Shown here in pieces: positions 1 to 5,342 of a stretch of DNA of 6,812 nt. A program made the translations under genes and the position numbers. Source of the stretch: JAFKKS01 sp039808325 (lineage in GTDB: Bacteria > Pseudomonadota > Alphaproteobacteria > Rhizobiales > Xanthobacteraceae); contig JBDHSU010000173.1 in assembly GCA_039808325.1 (NCBI GenBank), positions 1-6,812 of the forward strand, given 5' to 3'. The first letter of the stretch is position 1. Every line of letters starts with the position of its first letter. The notes beneath the pieces were generated by a model. The model saw only the letters and a list, made by a program, of their open reading frames with translations. It did not search any database and was not told the origin of the DNA.

Positions 1-347
1 GCCACCTCGAACTTGATGTCGGCGAGCGAGAAGGGCTTCGTCACGACGCCATGGATCAACGCGTCGAGCCCGTTCGCGCGCTCCCTTTGATCGGCGTAGC
101 CCGTCATCAACAGGATGACGACGTCGGGAAAATCGCGCGCCGCCGCCAGCGCCAGCGCGATCCCGTCCATCACCGGCATCTTGATGTCGGTGAGCAGAAG
201 ATCGAAGTCACCTTTCTCGCGCGTGAGGATGTCGAGCGCTTCGGCGCCGTCGGCCGTCGTCAGAACGCTGTGGCCGACCTCGATGAGCGCGCGCCGCAGG
301 AGATTTCGCAACGTCTCTTCGTCTTCGGCGATGAGGATGCGCGCCAT
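1..347 (-). CDS. CpdR-like single-domain response regulator (3' end cut by window edge)
   Basis: The visible 115 residues are a stand-alone CheY-like receiver with no output domain. It begins MARILIAEDEE, giving the acidic pocket E8/D9. The phosphoacceptor is D54 in LLLTDIKMP, the conserved Thr is T82 in LLMTGY, and the conserved Lys is K104 in VVTKPF. By family knowledge such proteins act by protein-protein contact. From memory, the sequence and the C-terminal TKPFSLADI segment resemble CpdR, which when unphosphorylated localises ClpXP to the pole and primes degradation of cell-cycle substrates. The ATG at 347-345 is one base after the TGA of the upstream zinc-finger gene and lacks a strong Shine-Dalgarno sequence, so translational coupling is likely. 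Only the last few residues should be missing, because CpdR proteins are about 120 residues. The receiver identity is certain. Orthology to CpdR rather than another CheY-like protein is an inference. Confidence 0.9.
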   Translation of the reverse strand, partial: MARILIAEDEETLRNLLRRALIEVGHSVLTTADGAEALDILTREKGDFDLLLTDIKMPVMDGIALALAAARDFPDVVILLMTGYADQRERANGLDALIHGVVTKPFSLADIKFEV

Positions 348-348
348 G

Positions 349-1197
349 TCAGCGGCCGGGCCCGCGGTCGTGCGCGTCGGCGAAGCGCACCGCGACCGTT
401 TGTGCTTCGGGCGGCGGCGAGACGAGTTGCGAGCGGAAGGCGAGCGCTTCGCCGGCGGCAAGCGTCGCCTTGTCGGGCGGCGCCGTCCATGCATACACCT
501 CGACGTTCGCATTGTTCCGTACACCGAAGCGGATGTACGGCACCCGCACTTTGTGCGTCGTGATGTTGCGGACCTTGCCCCGCACGACCATGACCGGAGT
601 GTCGTTTTCTATCTCGTTGGAGATAACGACGTCGTCGAATTCGAGACCGCGCAGATTGACCGGCAGGCCGATGGCCGCGAAGAGCGACGCCGTTTGCGGG
701 AACTGGCGGACGATCGGCGTGCGCGCCGCCATCGCTGCGACGATGATCGCCAGCAGGACCGGGATATAGAATGCAAGCCGGGGTCGCCGGCTCGGCCGCG
801 CCGGCGACATCGGAACGAGTTGCGCCTGCCGTTTCGCGTCAACGGATTCGATGTCATCGGACGGTCGCGCCTCGGCCCCTTCTTCTCCGGCGGCGGCCGG
901 CACCAATGGCGGCGAATCGGACTCGACCGCCTGGGGAAACGGCTCGGGGGGCAGGACCGCGACGGCGCCGGCTTCCCAATCGGAAGGCGGGCCGGAGGGG
1001 GCGGCCGATCCGTCGCGCGGGCCGGAGCCGACGTCAGCCATGGCCGGAGCATGCAACGCCAAGGCATGCGTGGACGCGGTCGCCGCCGCGAACCAGGCGG
1101 CCTTGCATCGCGCGCAACGGACCGTGCGCCCCTCGGAGCCGAGATTTGTCTCTTCGACCTTGTAGGACGTGGCGCAGTTCGGACAGACGATCAGCAT
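349..1197 (-). CDS. ZitP-like zinc-ribbon, single-TM, DUF3426-type protein
   Basis: 282 residues in three parts. The first is an N-terminal MJ0042-type zinc ribbon (residues 1-38) with C5-x2-C8 and C28-x2-C31. The second is a Pro/Ala/Glu-rich, probably disordered linker (about 40-138) ending in basic residues (RPSRRPR). The third is one transmembrane helix (about 141-158) followed by a C-terminal domain (about 160-277) resembling DUF3426. This is the architecture of ZitP of Caulobacter, a polar protein whose zinc finger binds the pole organiser PopZ. R24, R27 and W35 are present; from memory these are positions important for PopZ binding in ZitP. The ATG at 1197 is preceded by GGTGGA at 1209-1204, a good ribosome site. 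It is the first gene of a two-gene unit with the CpdR-like receiver, and is divergent from ftsE. The protein class is secure. ZitP orthology is inferred from architecture and residues, and a generic MJ0042/DUF3426 protein is the alternative. Confidence 0.87.
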   Translation of the reverse strand: MLIVCPNCATSYKVEETNLGSEGRTVRCARCKAAWFAAATASTHALALHAPAMADVGSGPRDGSAAPSGPPSDWEAGAVAVLPPEPFPQAVESDSPPLVPAAAGEEGAEARPSDDIESVDAKRQAQLVPMSPARPSRRPRLAFYIPVLLAIIVAAMAARTPIVRQFPQTASLFAAIGLPVNLRGLEFDDVVISNEIENDTPVMVVRGKVRNITTHKVRVPYIRFGVRNNANVEVYAWTAPPDKATLAAGEALAFRSQLVSPPPEAQTVAVRFADAHDRGPGR

Positions 1198-1324
1198 GGC
1201 GTTTCCACCGGCTTGGGCTGCCCGAATTTATCCGTTCGTCCGTTAACGAAACGGAAACCATGAGGGTCCCCGGCCAAGATCGCATTTTAAGGAAAATAGT
1301 CCTGTGTCGTCGCCGCAAACGCGG

Positions 1325-1339
1325 TTAATGCAATCTTAA
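1325..1339 (+). promoter_or_regulatory. Perfect CtrA-binding box (TTAA-N7-TTAA)
   Basis: The 15-mer TTAATGCAATCTTAA matches the CtrA consensus TTAA-N7-TTAA exactly, with correct 7-base spacing. It ends 42 bases before the ftsE GTG. At CtrA-activated promoters the box often overlaps the -35 region, which here would put the transcript start shortly before ftsE. It lies 127 bases upstream of the zinc-finger gene, so it could also act on the divergent unit. The motif match is direct; CtrA binding in this organism is inferred. Confidence 0.7.
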
Positions 1340-1370
1340 TCGAGGTGGCGCGAAGAATCGGATCGAGACC

Positions 1371-1375
1371 GGGAG
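1371..1375 (+). promoter_or_regulatory. Ribosome binding site deciding the ftsE GTG start
   Basis: GGGAG sits 6 bases before the GTG at 1382. This supports GTG as the true start, and the translated N-terminus (VRFENIGLRYG) is where FtsE proteins normally begin. Confidence 0.6.
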
Positions 1376-1381
1376 CTGCTT

Positions 1382-2041
1382 GTGGTCCGATTCGAAAACA
1401 TAGGCTTGCGGTATGGAGTGGGTTCCGAGGTTTTGCGGGACCTCAATTTCCAGATCCGGCCAAGCTCGTTCCAGTTCCTCACCGGGCCCTCGGGCGCCGG
1501 CAAGACGTCGCTGCTGCGCCTTCTCTTCCTGGCGCTCAAGCCGACGCGCGGCCTGATGACCTTGTTCGGGCACGACGTATCGCGGCTGGACAAGGATGCG
1601 CTGGCCAGCCTGCGCCGGCGGATCGGGCTCGTCTTCCAGGACTTCCGCCTCATCGATCATCTCACGACCTACGAGAACGTCGCGCTGCCGCTGCGCGTGA
1701 TCGGCCGGCGCGAAGAGGAGTATCGCTCGGAGGTCATCGAGCTCTTGCGCTGGGTCGGACTTGGCGACCGCATCTGGGCCCTGCCGCCGGTTCTTTCCGG
1801 TGGTGAGAAGCAGCGCGCGGCGATCGCGCGCGCGGTGATCGGACGGCCGGAACTGCTCCTCGCCGACGAGCCGACCGGCAACGTCGATCCAAGCCTCGCG
1901 CAGCGGCTGCTGCGCCTCTTCGTCGAGCTCAATCGTTCGGGCACGTCGATCGTCATCGCGACCCACGATATCGCGCTGATGGATCAGTTCGACGCGCGCC
2001 GCCTGGTGCTGCATGAGGGGCGGTTGCATGCCTACGACTGA
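1382..2041 (+). CDS. ftsE: Cell division ATP-binding protein FtsE
   Basis: 219-residue ABC ATPase, the usual FtsE length. All nucleotide-binding motifs are intact: Walker A GPSGAGKT (35-42), Q-loop Q86 in VFQDFRL, ABC signature LSGGEKQR (138-145), Walker B LLLADEP (158-164) and switch histidine H195 in ATHD. FtsE dimerises on the cytoplasmic face and drives FtsX. By family knowledge FtsEX is recruited to the Z-ring, and its ATP cycle activates periplasmic peptidoglycan hydrolysis at the septum. The start is GTG, supported by GGGAG at 1371-1375. The gene heads the plus-strand run, lies directly downstream of the CtrA box, and overlaps ftsX by 14 bases. Pairing with an FtsX-type permease distinguishes it from LolD/MacB-type ATPases, which share these motifs. 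Confidence 0.96.
   Translation: MVRFENIGLRYGVGSEVLRDLNFQIRPSSFQFLTGPSGAGKTSLLRLLFLALKPTRGLMTLFGHDVSRLDKDALASLRRRIGLVFQDFRLIDHLTTYENVALPLRVIGRREEEYRSEVIELLRWVGLGDRIWALPPVLSGGEKQRAAIARAVIGRPELLLADEPTGNVDPSLAQRLLRLFVELNRSGTSIVIATHDIALMDQFDARRLVLHEGRLHAYD
2015..2020 (+). promoter_or_regulatory. Ribosome binding site deciding the ftsX start
   Basis: GAGGGG inside the ftsE 3' end lies 7 bases before the ATG at 2028. This favours 2028 over the upstream in-frame ATG at 2013, which overlaps this site and would add five residues. Confidence 0.65.
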
Positions 2042-3035
2042 GGCGCGATTGCGCATCGCCGCGCGCGAGCTGGTCGAAATGGCCGTGCGCGAACAGGAGA
2101 GCAAGCCGCAGGAGATCGCCGCCGCGTCGGAGGCCCGCACGTCGTCGCCGGTGATGCCGTCCGACTCCATCGCAGGCCGTGCGCTGGTCGGTGTCGTCGC
2201 CATCATGAGCCTGCTCGCCGCCTTGACGCTCGGCGCCGTGGTGCTGGTGCGCAACGCCGCAGGCGCGTGGCAGACTGAGGTCTCCCGCGAGATCACCGTG
2301 CAGATCCGCCCGAGCGACGGCCGCGACAGCGAGCAGGATGTCGCGCAGGCTGTCGCGATCGTGCAGGCGACGCCGGGCATCGCGAAGGTGCACGCGCTCT
2401 CGAAGACCGAGTCCGCGAAGCTGCTGGAGCCATGGCTCGGCACCGGGCTGTCGCTCGACGAGTTGCCGGTGCCCCGCATGATCGTGGTGACGCTCGCGAC
2501 GGATGCGCAACCCGACCTCGACCGCTTGCGCCAGGCGTTGACCGGAAGCGTGCCGGGCGCGAGCGTCGACGATCATCGCGGGTGGGTCGACCGCATGCGG
2601 GTCATGACGCGCGTGGCGGTCGTCGCCGGGATGGCGGTGCTCGGCCTTGTTCTCGCGGCTACCATCCTTATGGTTATCTTCGCGACCCAAGGGGCGATGG
2701 CGACGAACAAGTCCATTATCGAGGTGCTGCATTTCGTGGGCGCGAAGAACCGCTACATCTCGGCACAGTTCCAGCGGCATTTTCTGTTGCTGGGGCTCAA
2801 GGGCGCCGCGATCGGCGGCGGGGTGGCGGCCGCCTTCTTCGTTGCGATGAGTTTCCTCGGTCCGCATCTCGACCGCCTCGTCGGCGGTTCCGGCGGCGCC
2901 GAGGCGTTATTCGGCAGCGTGGTGCTGGGGCCGGACGGATATGCCGGCGTCTTCGGGCTCGTGGTGCTGGTGGCGGCGGCAACCGCGCTCACCTCTCGCG
3001 TGACGGTTGTCCGGACCCTCGGTGCGCTCGAATAG
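2028..3035 (+). CDS. ftsX: Cell division permease-like protein FtsX
   Basis: 335 residues from the ATG at 2028. Topology matches FtsX. There is a cytoplasmic N-terminal extension of about 50 residues rich in charged and Ala residues, TM1 (about 51-74), an extracytoplasmic domain (about 75-194), TM2 (about 196-220), a cytoplasmic loop containing the conserved-type segment NKSIIEVLHFVGAKNRYI (227-244), TM3 (about 252-277), and TM4 (about 305-323). FtsX does not transport solute. It transmits FtsE ATP hydrolysis across the inner membrane, and its periplasmic loop recruits hydrolase activators (EnvC-type in gamma-proteobacteria; the alphaproteobacterial partner is not visible here). Overlap with ftsE, and a ribosome site inside ftsE, indicate translational coupling and matched stoichiometry. 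The N-terminal extension is typical of proteobacterial FtsX. Confidence 0.95.
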   Translation: MPTTEARLRIAARELVEMAVREQESKPQEIAAASEARTSSPVMPSDSIAGRALVGVVAIMSLLAALTLGAVVLVRNAAGAWQTEVSREITVQIRPSDGRDSEQDVAQAVAIVQATPGIAKVHALSKTESAKLLEPWLGTGLSLDELPVPRMIVVTLATDAQPDLDRLRQALTGSVPGASVDDHRGWVDRMRVMTRVAVVAGMAVLGLVLAATILMVIFATQGAMATNKSIIEVLHFVGAKNRYISAQFQRHFLLLGLKGAAIGGGVAAAFFVAMSFLGPHLDRLVGGSGGAEALFGSVVLGPDGYAGVFGLVVLVAAATALTSRVTVVRTLGALE

Positions 3036-3059
3036 GCCCGCGCGGTTCTCGCCCGCGCG
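3036..3059 (+). repeat. 9-base tandem-like direct repeat after ftsX
   Basis: GCCCGCGCG occurs at 3036-3044 and again at 3051-3059, separated by 6 bases, directly after the ftsX stop (TAG overlapping at 3033-3035). The copies are GC-only, could form alternative short hairpins, and lack a T-run, so this is not a convincing terminator. It may be chance in GC-rich DNA. Confidence 0.4.
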
Positions 3060-3100
3060 ATCTTATTTGGGCTAAACTCGGGTGATGAGCTAGGCGGACC

Positions 3101-3826
3101 ATGTCAATTGGACCTTCCACCGACGGGCAGGGCCGGCCGGACGAGGCGGCGCGCGATGGCGCGCGCGCATCGCCGGGAACGATCTATCGTGTCGTGCGCG
3201 GTCTCGCCGGTGGACTGGGCGTTCTCGCATTTTTCGGATTCCTGGCGCTGGCCAGCGGCTTCGTCTGGTTCGTTGAAAGCGTGCCGAAGAGCGAAGTGAC
3301 TCTGAATCGCGACGCCGACGGCATCGTCGTGCTGACGGGCGGCGCCTCGCGCATTCCCGACGCCATCGAGCTGCTTGCCGCCGGGCACGGCAAGCGCCTG
3401 CTGATCACAGGCGTGCACAGGACGACATCGCAGCGCGAGCTGGCGCGCCTCGTTCCGCGCTACGAGCAACTACTTAAATGTTGCGTCGATCTCGATCACT
3501 CCGCGATCAATACCGTCGGCAATGCCGCGGAAACGCGGCGCTGGGTAAAGGATCAGCGTTTTACGTCGGTGATCGTGGTGACCTCGAGTTATCACATGCC
3601 GCGCAGCATGGCGGAACTCGGCCGCCAGCTTCCCGATGTCCGGCTGATTGCGTTTCCAGTCGTGACGGAGAAAATGCGCGACGAAGCGTGGTGGGACAGT
3701 CTGCCGACGGCGCGGCTCCTGATGTCGGAATACCTCAAATACGTCTACGCCCAGATCCGCATGCGGATCGCGCCCGGCCCGGATACGACAGACGTCGCCG
3801 GCGCCCACGGCCGGATGGGGAGCTGA
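3101..3826 (+). CDS. YdcF-family (DUF218) membrane-anchored protein
   Basis: 241 residues. A polar, Gly/Arg/Asp-rich cytoplasmic N-terminus (1-30) precedes one transmembrane helix (about 34-58), then a DUF218 domain (about 72-220). Family hallmarks are visible: ADGIVVLTGGASRIPDAIELL (72-92), the LLITGVH strand-loop (100-106), NTVGNAAETRRW (137-148), and VVTSSYHMPRSM (159-170), whose Ser/His/Arg cluster lies in the presumed active site. The family includes SanA, ElyC and YdcF, envelope proteins connected with cell-wall precursor or barrier functions; the reaction is not established. The ATG at 3101 is preceded by AGGCGG (3092-3097) at rather short spacing. It lies 65 bases after ftsX and 26 before plsC. 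Position in the ftsEX run suggests an envelope or cell-division role, which is inference. Family assignment is strong; function is open. Confidence 0.88.
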   Translation: MSIGPSTDGQGRPDEAARDGARASPGTIYRVVRGLAGGLGVLAFFGFLALASGFVWFVESVPKSEVTLNRDADGIVVLTGGASRIPDAIELLAAGHGKRLLITGVHRTTSQRELARLVPRYEQLLKCCVDLDHSAINTVGNAAETRRWVKDQRFTSVIVVTSSYHMPRSMAELGRQLPDVRLIAFPVVTEKMRDEAWWDSLPTARLLMSEYLKYVYAQIRMRIAPGPDTTDVAGAHGRMGS

Positions 3827-3843
3827 CGGCGTCGCGGCCGTCA
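3824..3843 (+). promoter_or_regulatory. Perfect hairpin spanning the YdcF-gene stop codon, just before plsC
   Basis: TGACGGC (3824-3830) pairs perfectly with GCCGTCA (3837-3843) around a 6-base loop, and the left arm includes the TGA stop of the upstream gene. It ends 9 bases before the plsC GTG, in the place where a Shine-Dalgarno would be expected and none is visible. There is no T-run, so it is not an intrinsic terminator. It may shape translation re-initiation at plsC. Confidence 0.45.
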
Positions 3844-3852
3844 TGACCATCC

Positions 3853-4617
3853 GTGCTGTTTCTTCGCTCCCTTACCTTCAATATCGCGTTTTATCTGAAC
3901 CTCATCCTGCATCTTCTCGTGGGGCTGGTGGCGCTGGTGCTGCCGCGCGCCCTCACGGTGCGGATCGTGAAGTCCTGGGGGCATACCAGCCTCTGGCTGC
4001 TGCGCGTGATCTGCGATCTCAAGATGGAACTGCGCGGGCGCGAAAAAATACCCGCGGGCGGCATCCTGGTCGCGGCGAAGCATCAATCGATCTGGGAGAC
4101 GTTCATGCTCCCAACGCTGTTCGATGATCCGGTCTTCATCGTGAAGCGGGAGCTGATGTGGATTCCGGTGTTCGGCTGGATGGCGAGCAAGACGAGGGCC
4201 ATCCCTGTCAATCGCAGCGGCGGCGCCGGCGCGATGGTGGCGATGCTGAAGCAGGCGCGGCAAAGAATCGAGGAGCGCCGCCAGATCGTGATCTTCCCCG
4301 AGGGCACGCGGCGCGCGGCCGGCGCGGAGCCCGCCTACAAATTCGGCGTCGCGCGCATGTACGCCATTATCGACGCGGCCTGCGTGCCCGTGGCGCTGAA
4401 TTCCGGCATCTTCTGGCCGCGCCGCACTTTCATGCGCTACCCCGGCACCATCGTAGTCGATATTCTCGATCCGATTCCGCCCGGCCTCGACTCGCGTGCG
4501 TTTTTCGATCGGCTGCAGGCGGACATCGAGTCGGCGACCGCCCGATTGGTCGCGGAAGCGAAAGCGCAAAGCGCCGGGATCGACGCGGCCGGGCGCGCCG
4601 CTTCGCCGTCGCCGTGA
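3853..4617 (+). CDS. plsC: 1-acyl-sn-glycerol-3-phosphate acyltransferase (PlsC family)
   Basis: 254 residues, normal PlsC length. An N-terminal membrane segment (about 9-31) precedes the acyltransferase domain. Motif I is H77-QSIW-E82, an HX4E form of the usual HX4D catalytic motif. The substrate-phosphate motif is FPEGTR (148-153), and the later VPVALNSG (178-185) also fits. The enzyme adds an acyl chain to lysophosphatidic acid at the inner membrane, giving phosphatidic acid, the precursor of phospholipids. The start must be GTG 3853 or later because an in-frame TGA (3844-3846) lies just upstream, and LFLRSLTFN matches the family N-terminus as I remember it. No clear ribosome site is visible. 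It is the last gene of the ftsEX run. Another glycerolipid acyltransferase such as an OlsA-type enzyme is possible, since alphaproteobacteria often carry several paralogues. Confidence 0.9.
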   Translation: MLFLRSLTFNIAFYLNLILHLLVGLVALVLPRALTVRIVKSWGHTSLWLLRVICDLKMELRGREKIPAGGILVAAKHQSIWETFMLPTLFDDPVFIVKRELMWIPVFGWMASKTRAIPVNRSGGAGAMVAMLKQARQRIEERRQIVIFPEGTRRAAGAEPAYKFGVARMYAIIDAACVPVALNSGIFWPRRTFMRYPGTIVVDILDPIPPGLDSRAFFDRLQADIESATARLVAEAKAQSAGIDAAGRAASPSP

Positions 4618-4636
4618 GTGGGCGCTGAACGCCGGA

Positions 4637-4677
4637 GCATGATCCCCGAAACCGGTTTCCCGCTTTCGGGGGCATGC
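4637..4677. repeat. Rhizobiales-style palindromic intergenic element, possible shared terminator
   Basis: GCATG (4637-4641) pairs with CATGC (4673-4677), and CCCCGAAA (4644-4651) pairs with TTTCGGGG (4664-4671), with a 12-base loop. A nested perfect palindrome GAAACCGGTTTC (4648-4659) could form a competing fold. From memory it resembles the dispersed palindromes of Bradyrhizobium-type genomes that begin GCATGATCC. It lies between the convergent plsC and chaC stops, so it is well placed as a bidirectional terminator or mRNA-end stabiliser. Neither strand has a strong T-run after the stem. Confidence 0.6.
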
Positions 4678-4678
4678 C

Positions 4679-5251
4679 CTAAATCCCCTCGCGATGGTTC
4701 TCCGGCGCGCCGCTCAGCCGTTCCGCCAGGATGTGCAGCGTCTCGTCGCGGCAACCCAGGGCCTCGAGCGCGCGAACGGTCGCGATGACATATTCGGGAT
4801 TGGCGCCGGAACGCCCGTGTCCTTGGCGGATATAGCGGAGCTGCTCCTCGATCGAGAGGCGGCCCGCATATTGCGGATGTCCACGGTCGGCGACGTAGCA
4901 CAGCGCTGAAACGCGTTGCGCCGGCGAGCCTTCCAGCCAGACGGCGCGCGTCACCTCGCGATAGACCATCGTGGTCTGCTCGCGCTCGCGCAGGTAAGCG
5001 ATCGTTCGCGCCCGATTTTCGACGGAAACGCGGTAGGCAATGCCGCGGCACGCGCCGCCGCGGTCGAGGCCGAGAACGAGGCCGGGCTTCTCGGGCGTGC
5101 CGCGATGGACGTGGGAAAACACGCAGAGCGCGCGATGCGCGCCGATCAGCCGCCCCGGCCGCCGCTCGAGGAAGGGGAAATCCGGCCGCCACATCAGCGA
5201 TCCGTAGGCAAAAACCCAGAGGTCTTCGGGGTGGGCGCTGTCGGGGAGCAT
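4679..5251 (-). CDS. ChaC-type glutathione-specific gamma-glutamylcyclotransferase
   Basis: 190 residues, typical for the ChaC family. The glycine-rich substrate loop is WVFAYGSLMW (12-21). Further family features are HRGTPEKPGLVLGLD (49-63), RGIAYRV (69-75), the catalytic-region YLREREQTTMVYREV (86-100), and the late GRSGANPEYV segment (146-155). By alignment from memory with human ChaC2, E91 is the catalytic Glu. Known family members cleave glutathione in the cytosol to 5-oxoproline and Cys-Gly. The ATG at 5251 is the only standard start before an in-frame stop, although no clear ribosome site precedes it. It is a single-gene unit, convergent with plsC and divergent from the DUF2125 gene. 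Family assignment is strong; glutathione as substrate is inferred from the family. Confidence 0.92.
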   Translation of the reverse strand: MLPDSAHPEDLWVFAYGSLMWRPDFPFLERRPGRLIGAHRALCVFSHVHRGTPEKPGLVLGLDRGGACRGIAYRVSVENRARTIAYLREREQTTMVYREVTRAVWLEGSPAQRVSALCYVADRGHPQYAGRLSIEEQLRYIRQGHGRSGANPEYVIATVRALEALGCRDETLHILAERLSGAPENHREGI

Positions 5252-5342
5252 GAAAGGCCAATGAGGAATGGGGCTGGCGCTATGGATGGCGCTCGCCTAA
5301 CAAGCGCACGGATCGCGCGCAACAGCCGCTTTTGGAACCGAA
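5252..5342. promoter_or_regulatory. Divergent gap between chaC and the DUF2125 gene
   Basis: This 91-base non-coding gap must hold the promoters of both genes, since both upstream neighbours point away or are absent. GGAA (5334-5337) serves as a modest ribosome site for the DUF2125 ATG at 5343. GGCGCT is repeated at 5276-5281 and again at about 5288-5293. I see no convincing -35/-10 pair or operator. Confidence 0.45.

Larger units (their letters stand above)
1198..1381. promoter_or_regulatory. Divergent control region between the zinc-finger gene and ftsE
   Basis: This 184-base non-coding gap separates two divergent transcription units and is clearly richer in A+T than its surroundings. It holds four of the six TTAA tetranucleotides I count in the whole window (starting at 1243, 1287, 1325 and 1336). 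Two of these form a perfect CtrA box. Other small dyads are CGTTAACG (1241-1248) and ATTTT-AAGG-AAAAT (1284-1297). A GANTC site, the CcrM methylation target, lies at 1355-1359, and another lies just inside ftsE at 1389-1393. I cannot assign -35/-10 elements with confidence for either direction. Confidence 0.75.

Noticed and set aside
845..924. Cluster of GANTC sites inside the zinc-finger gene (845, 914, 920)
   Set aside because: A rough composition-based expectation gives about twenty sites for the window, so three within 80 bases of coding sequence is weak evidence of anything.
115..1263. 382-codon plus-strand open frame across the receiver and zinc-finger genes
   Set aside because: It is antisense to two genes with clear domains and is rich in Arg/Gly/Asp with no recognisable motif, which is typical of a shadow frame in GC-rich DNA.
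2013..2027. Earlier in-frame ATG for ftsX at 2013
   Set aside because: The GAGGGG ribosome site at 2015-2020 overlaps it and is correctly spaced for the ATG at 2028.
1325..2479. 384-codon minus-strand open frame opposite ftsE/ftsX
   Set aside because: It is fully antisense to ftsE with intact ABC motifs and part of ftsX, has low-complexity composition and no family resemblance, and its 3' end falls in the control region.
1953..2867. 304-codon minus-strand open frame opposite ftsX
   Set aside because: His/Arg/Asp-rich shadow of the ftsX reading frame with no domain.
3036..3059. GC-rich repeat after ftsX as an intrinsic terminator
   Set aside because: No T-run follows, the repeats are direct rather than a clear inverted pair, and the downstream genes are on the same strand with short spacing.
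3843..4127. 94-codon frame starting at ATG 3843, just before plsC
   Set aside because: Its ATG is out of frame with plsC, and the product is Arg/Ala/Gly-rich without motifs, while the GTG frame at 3853 carries the acyltransferase signature.
4437..5261. 274-codon minus-strand frame overlapping chaC in another phase
   Set aside because: The overlapping chaC frame carries all the family motifs; this one is Arg/Pro/Ala-rich and runs antisense into plsC.
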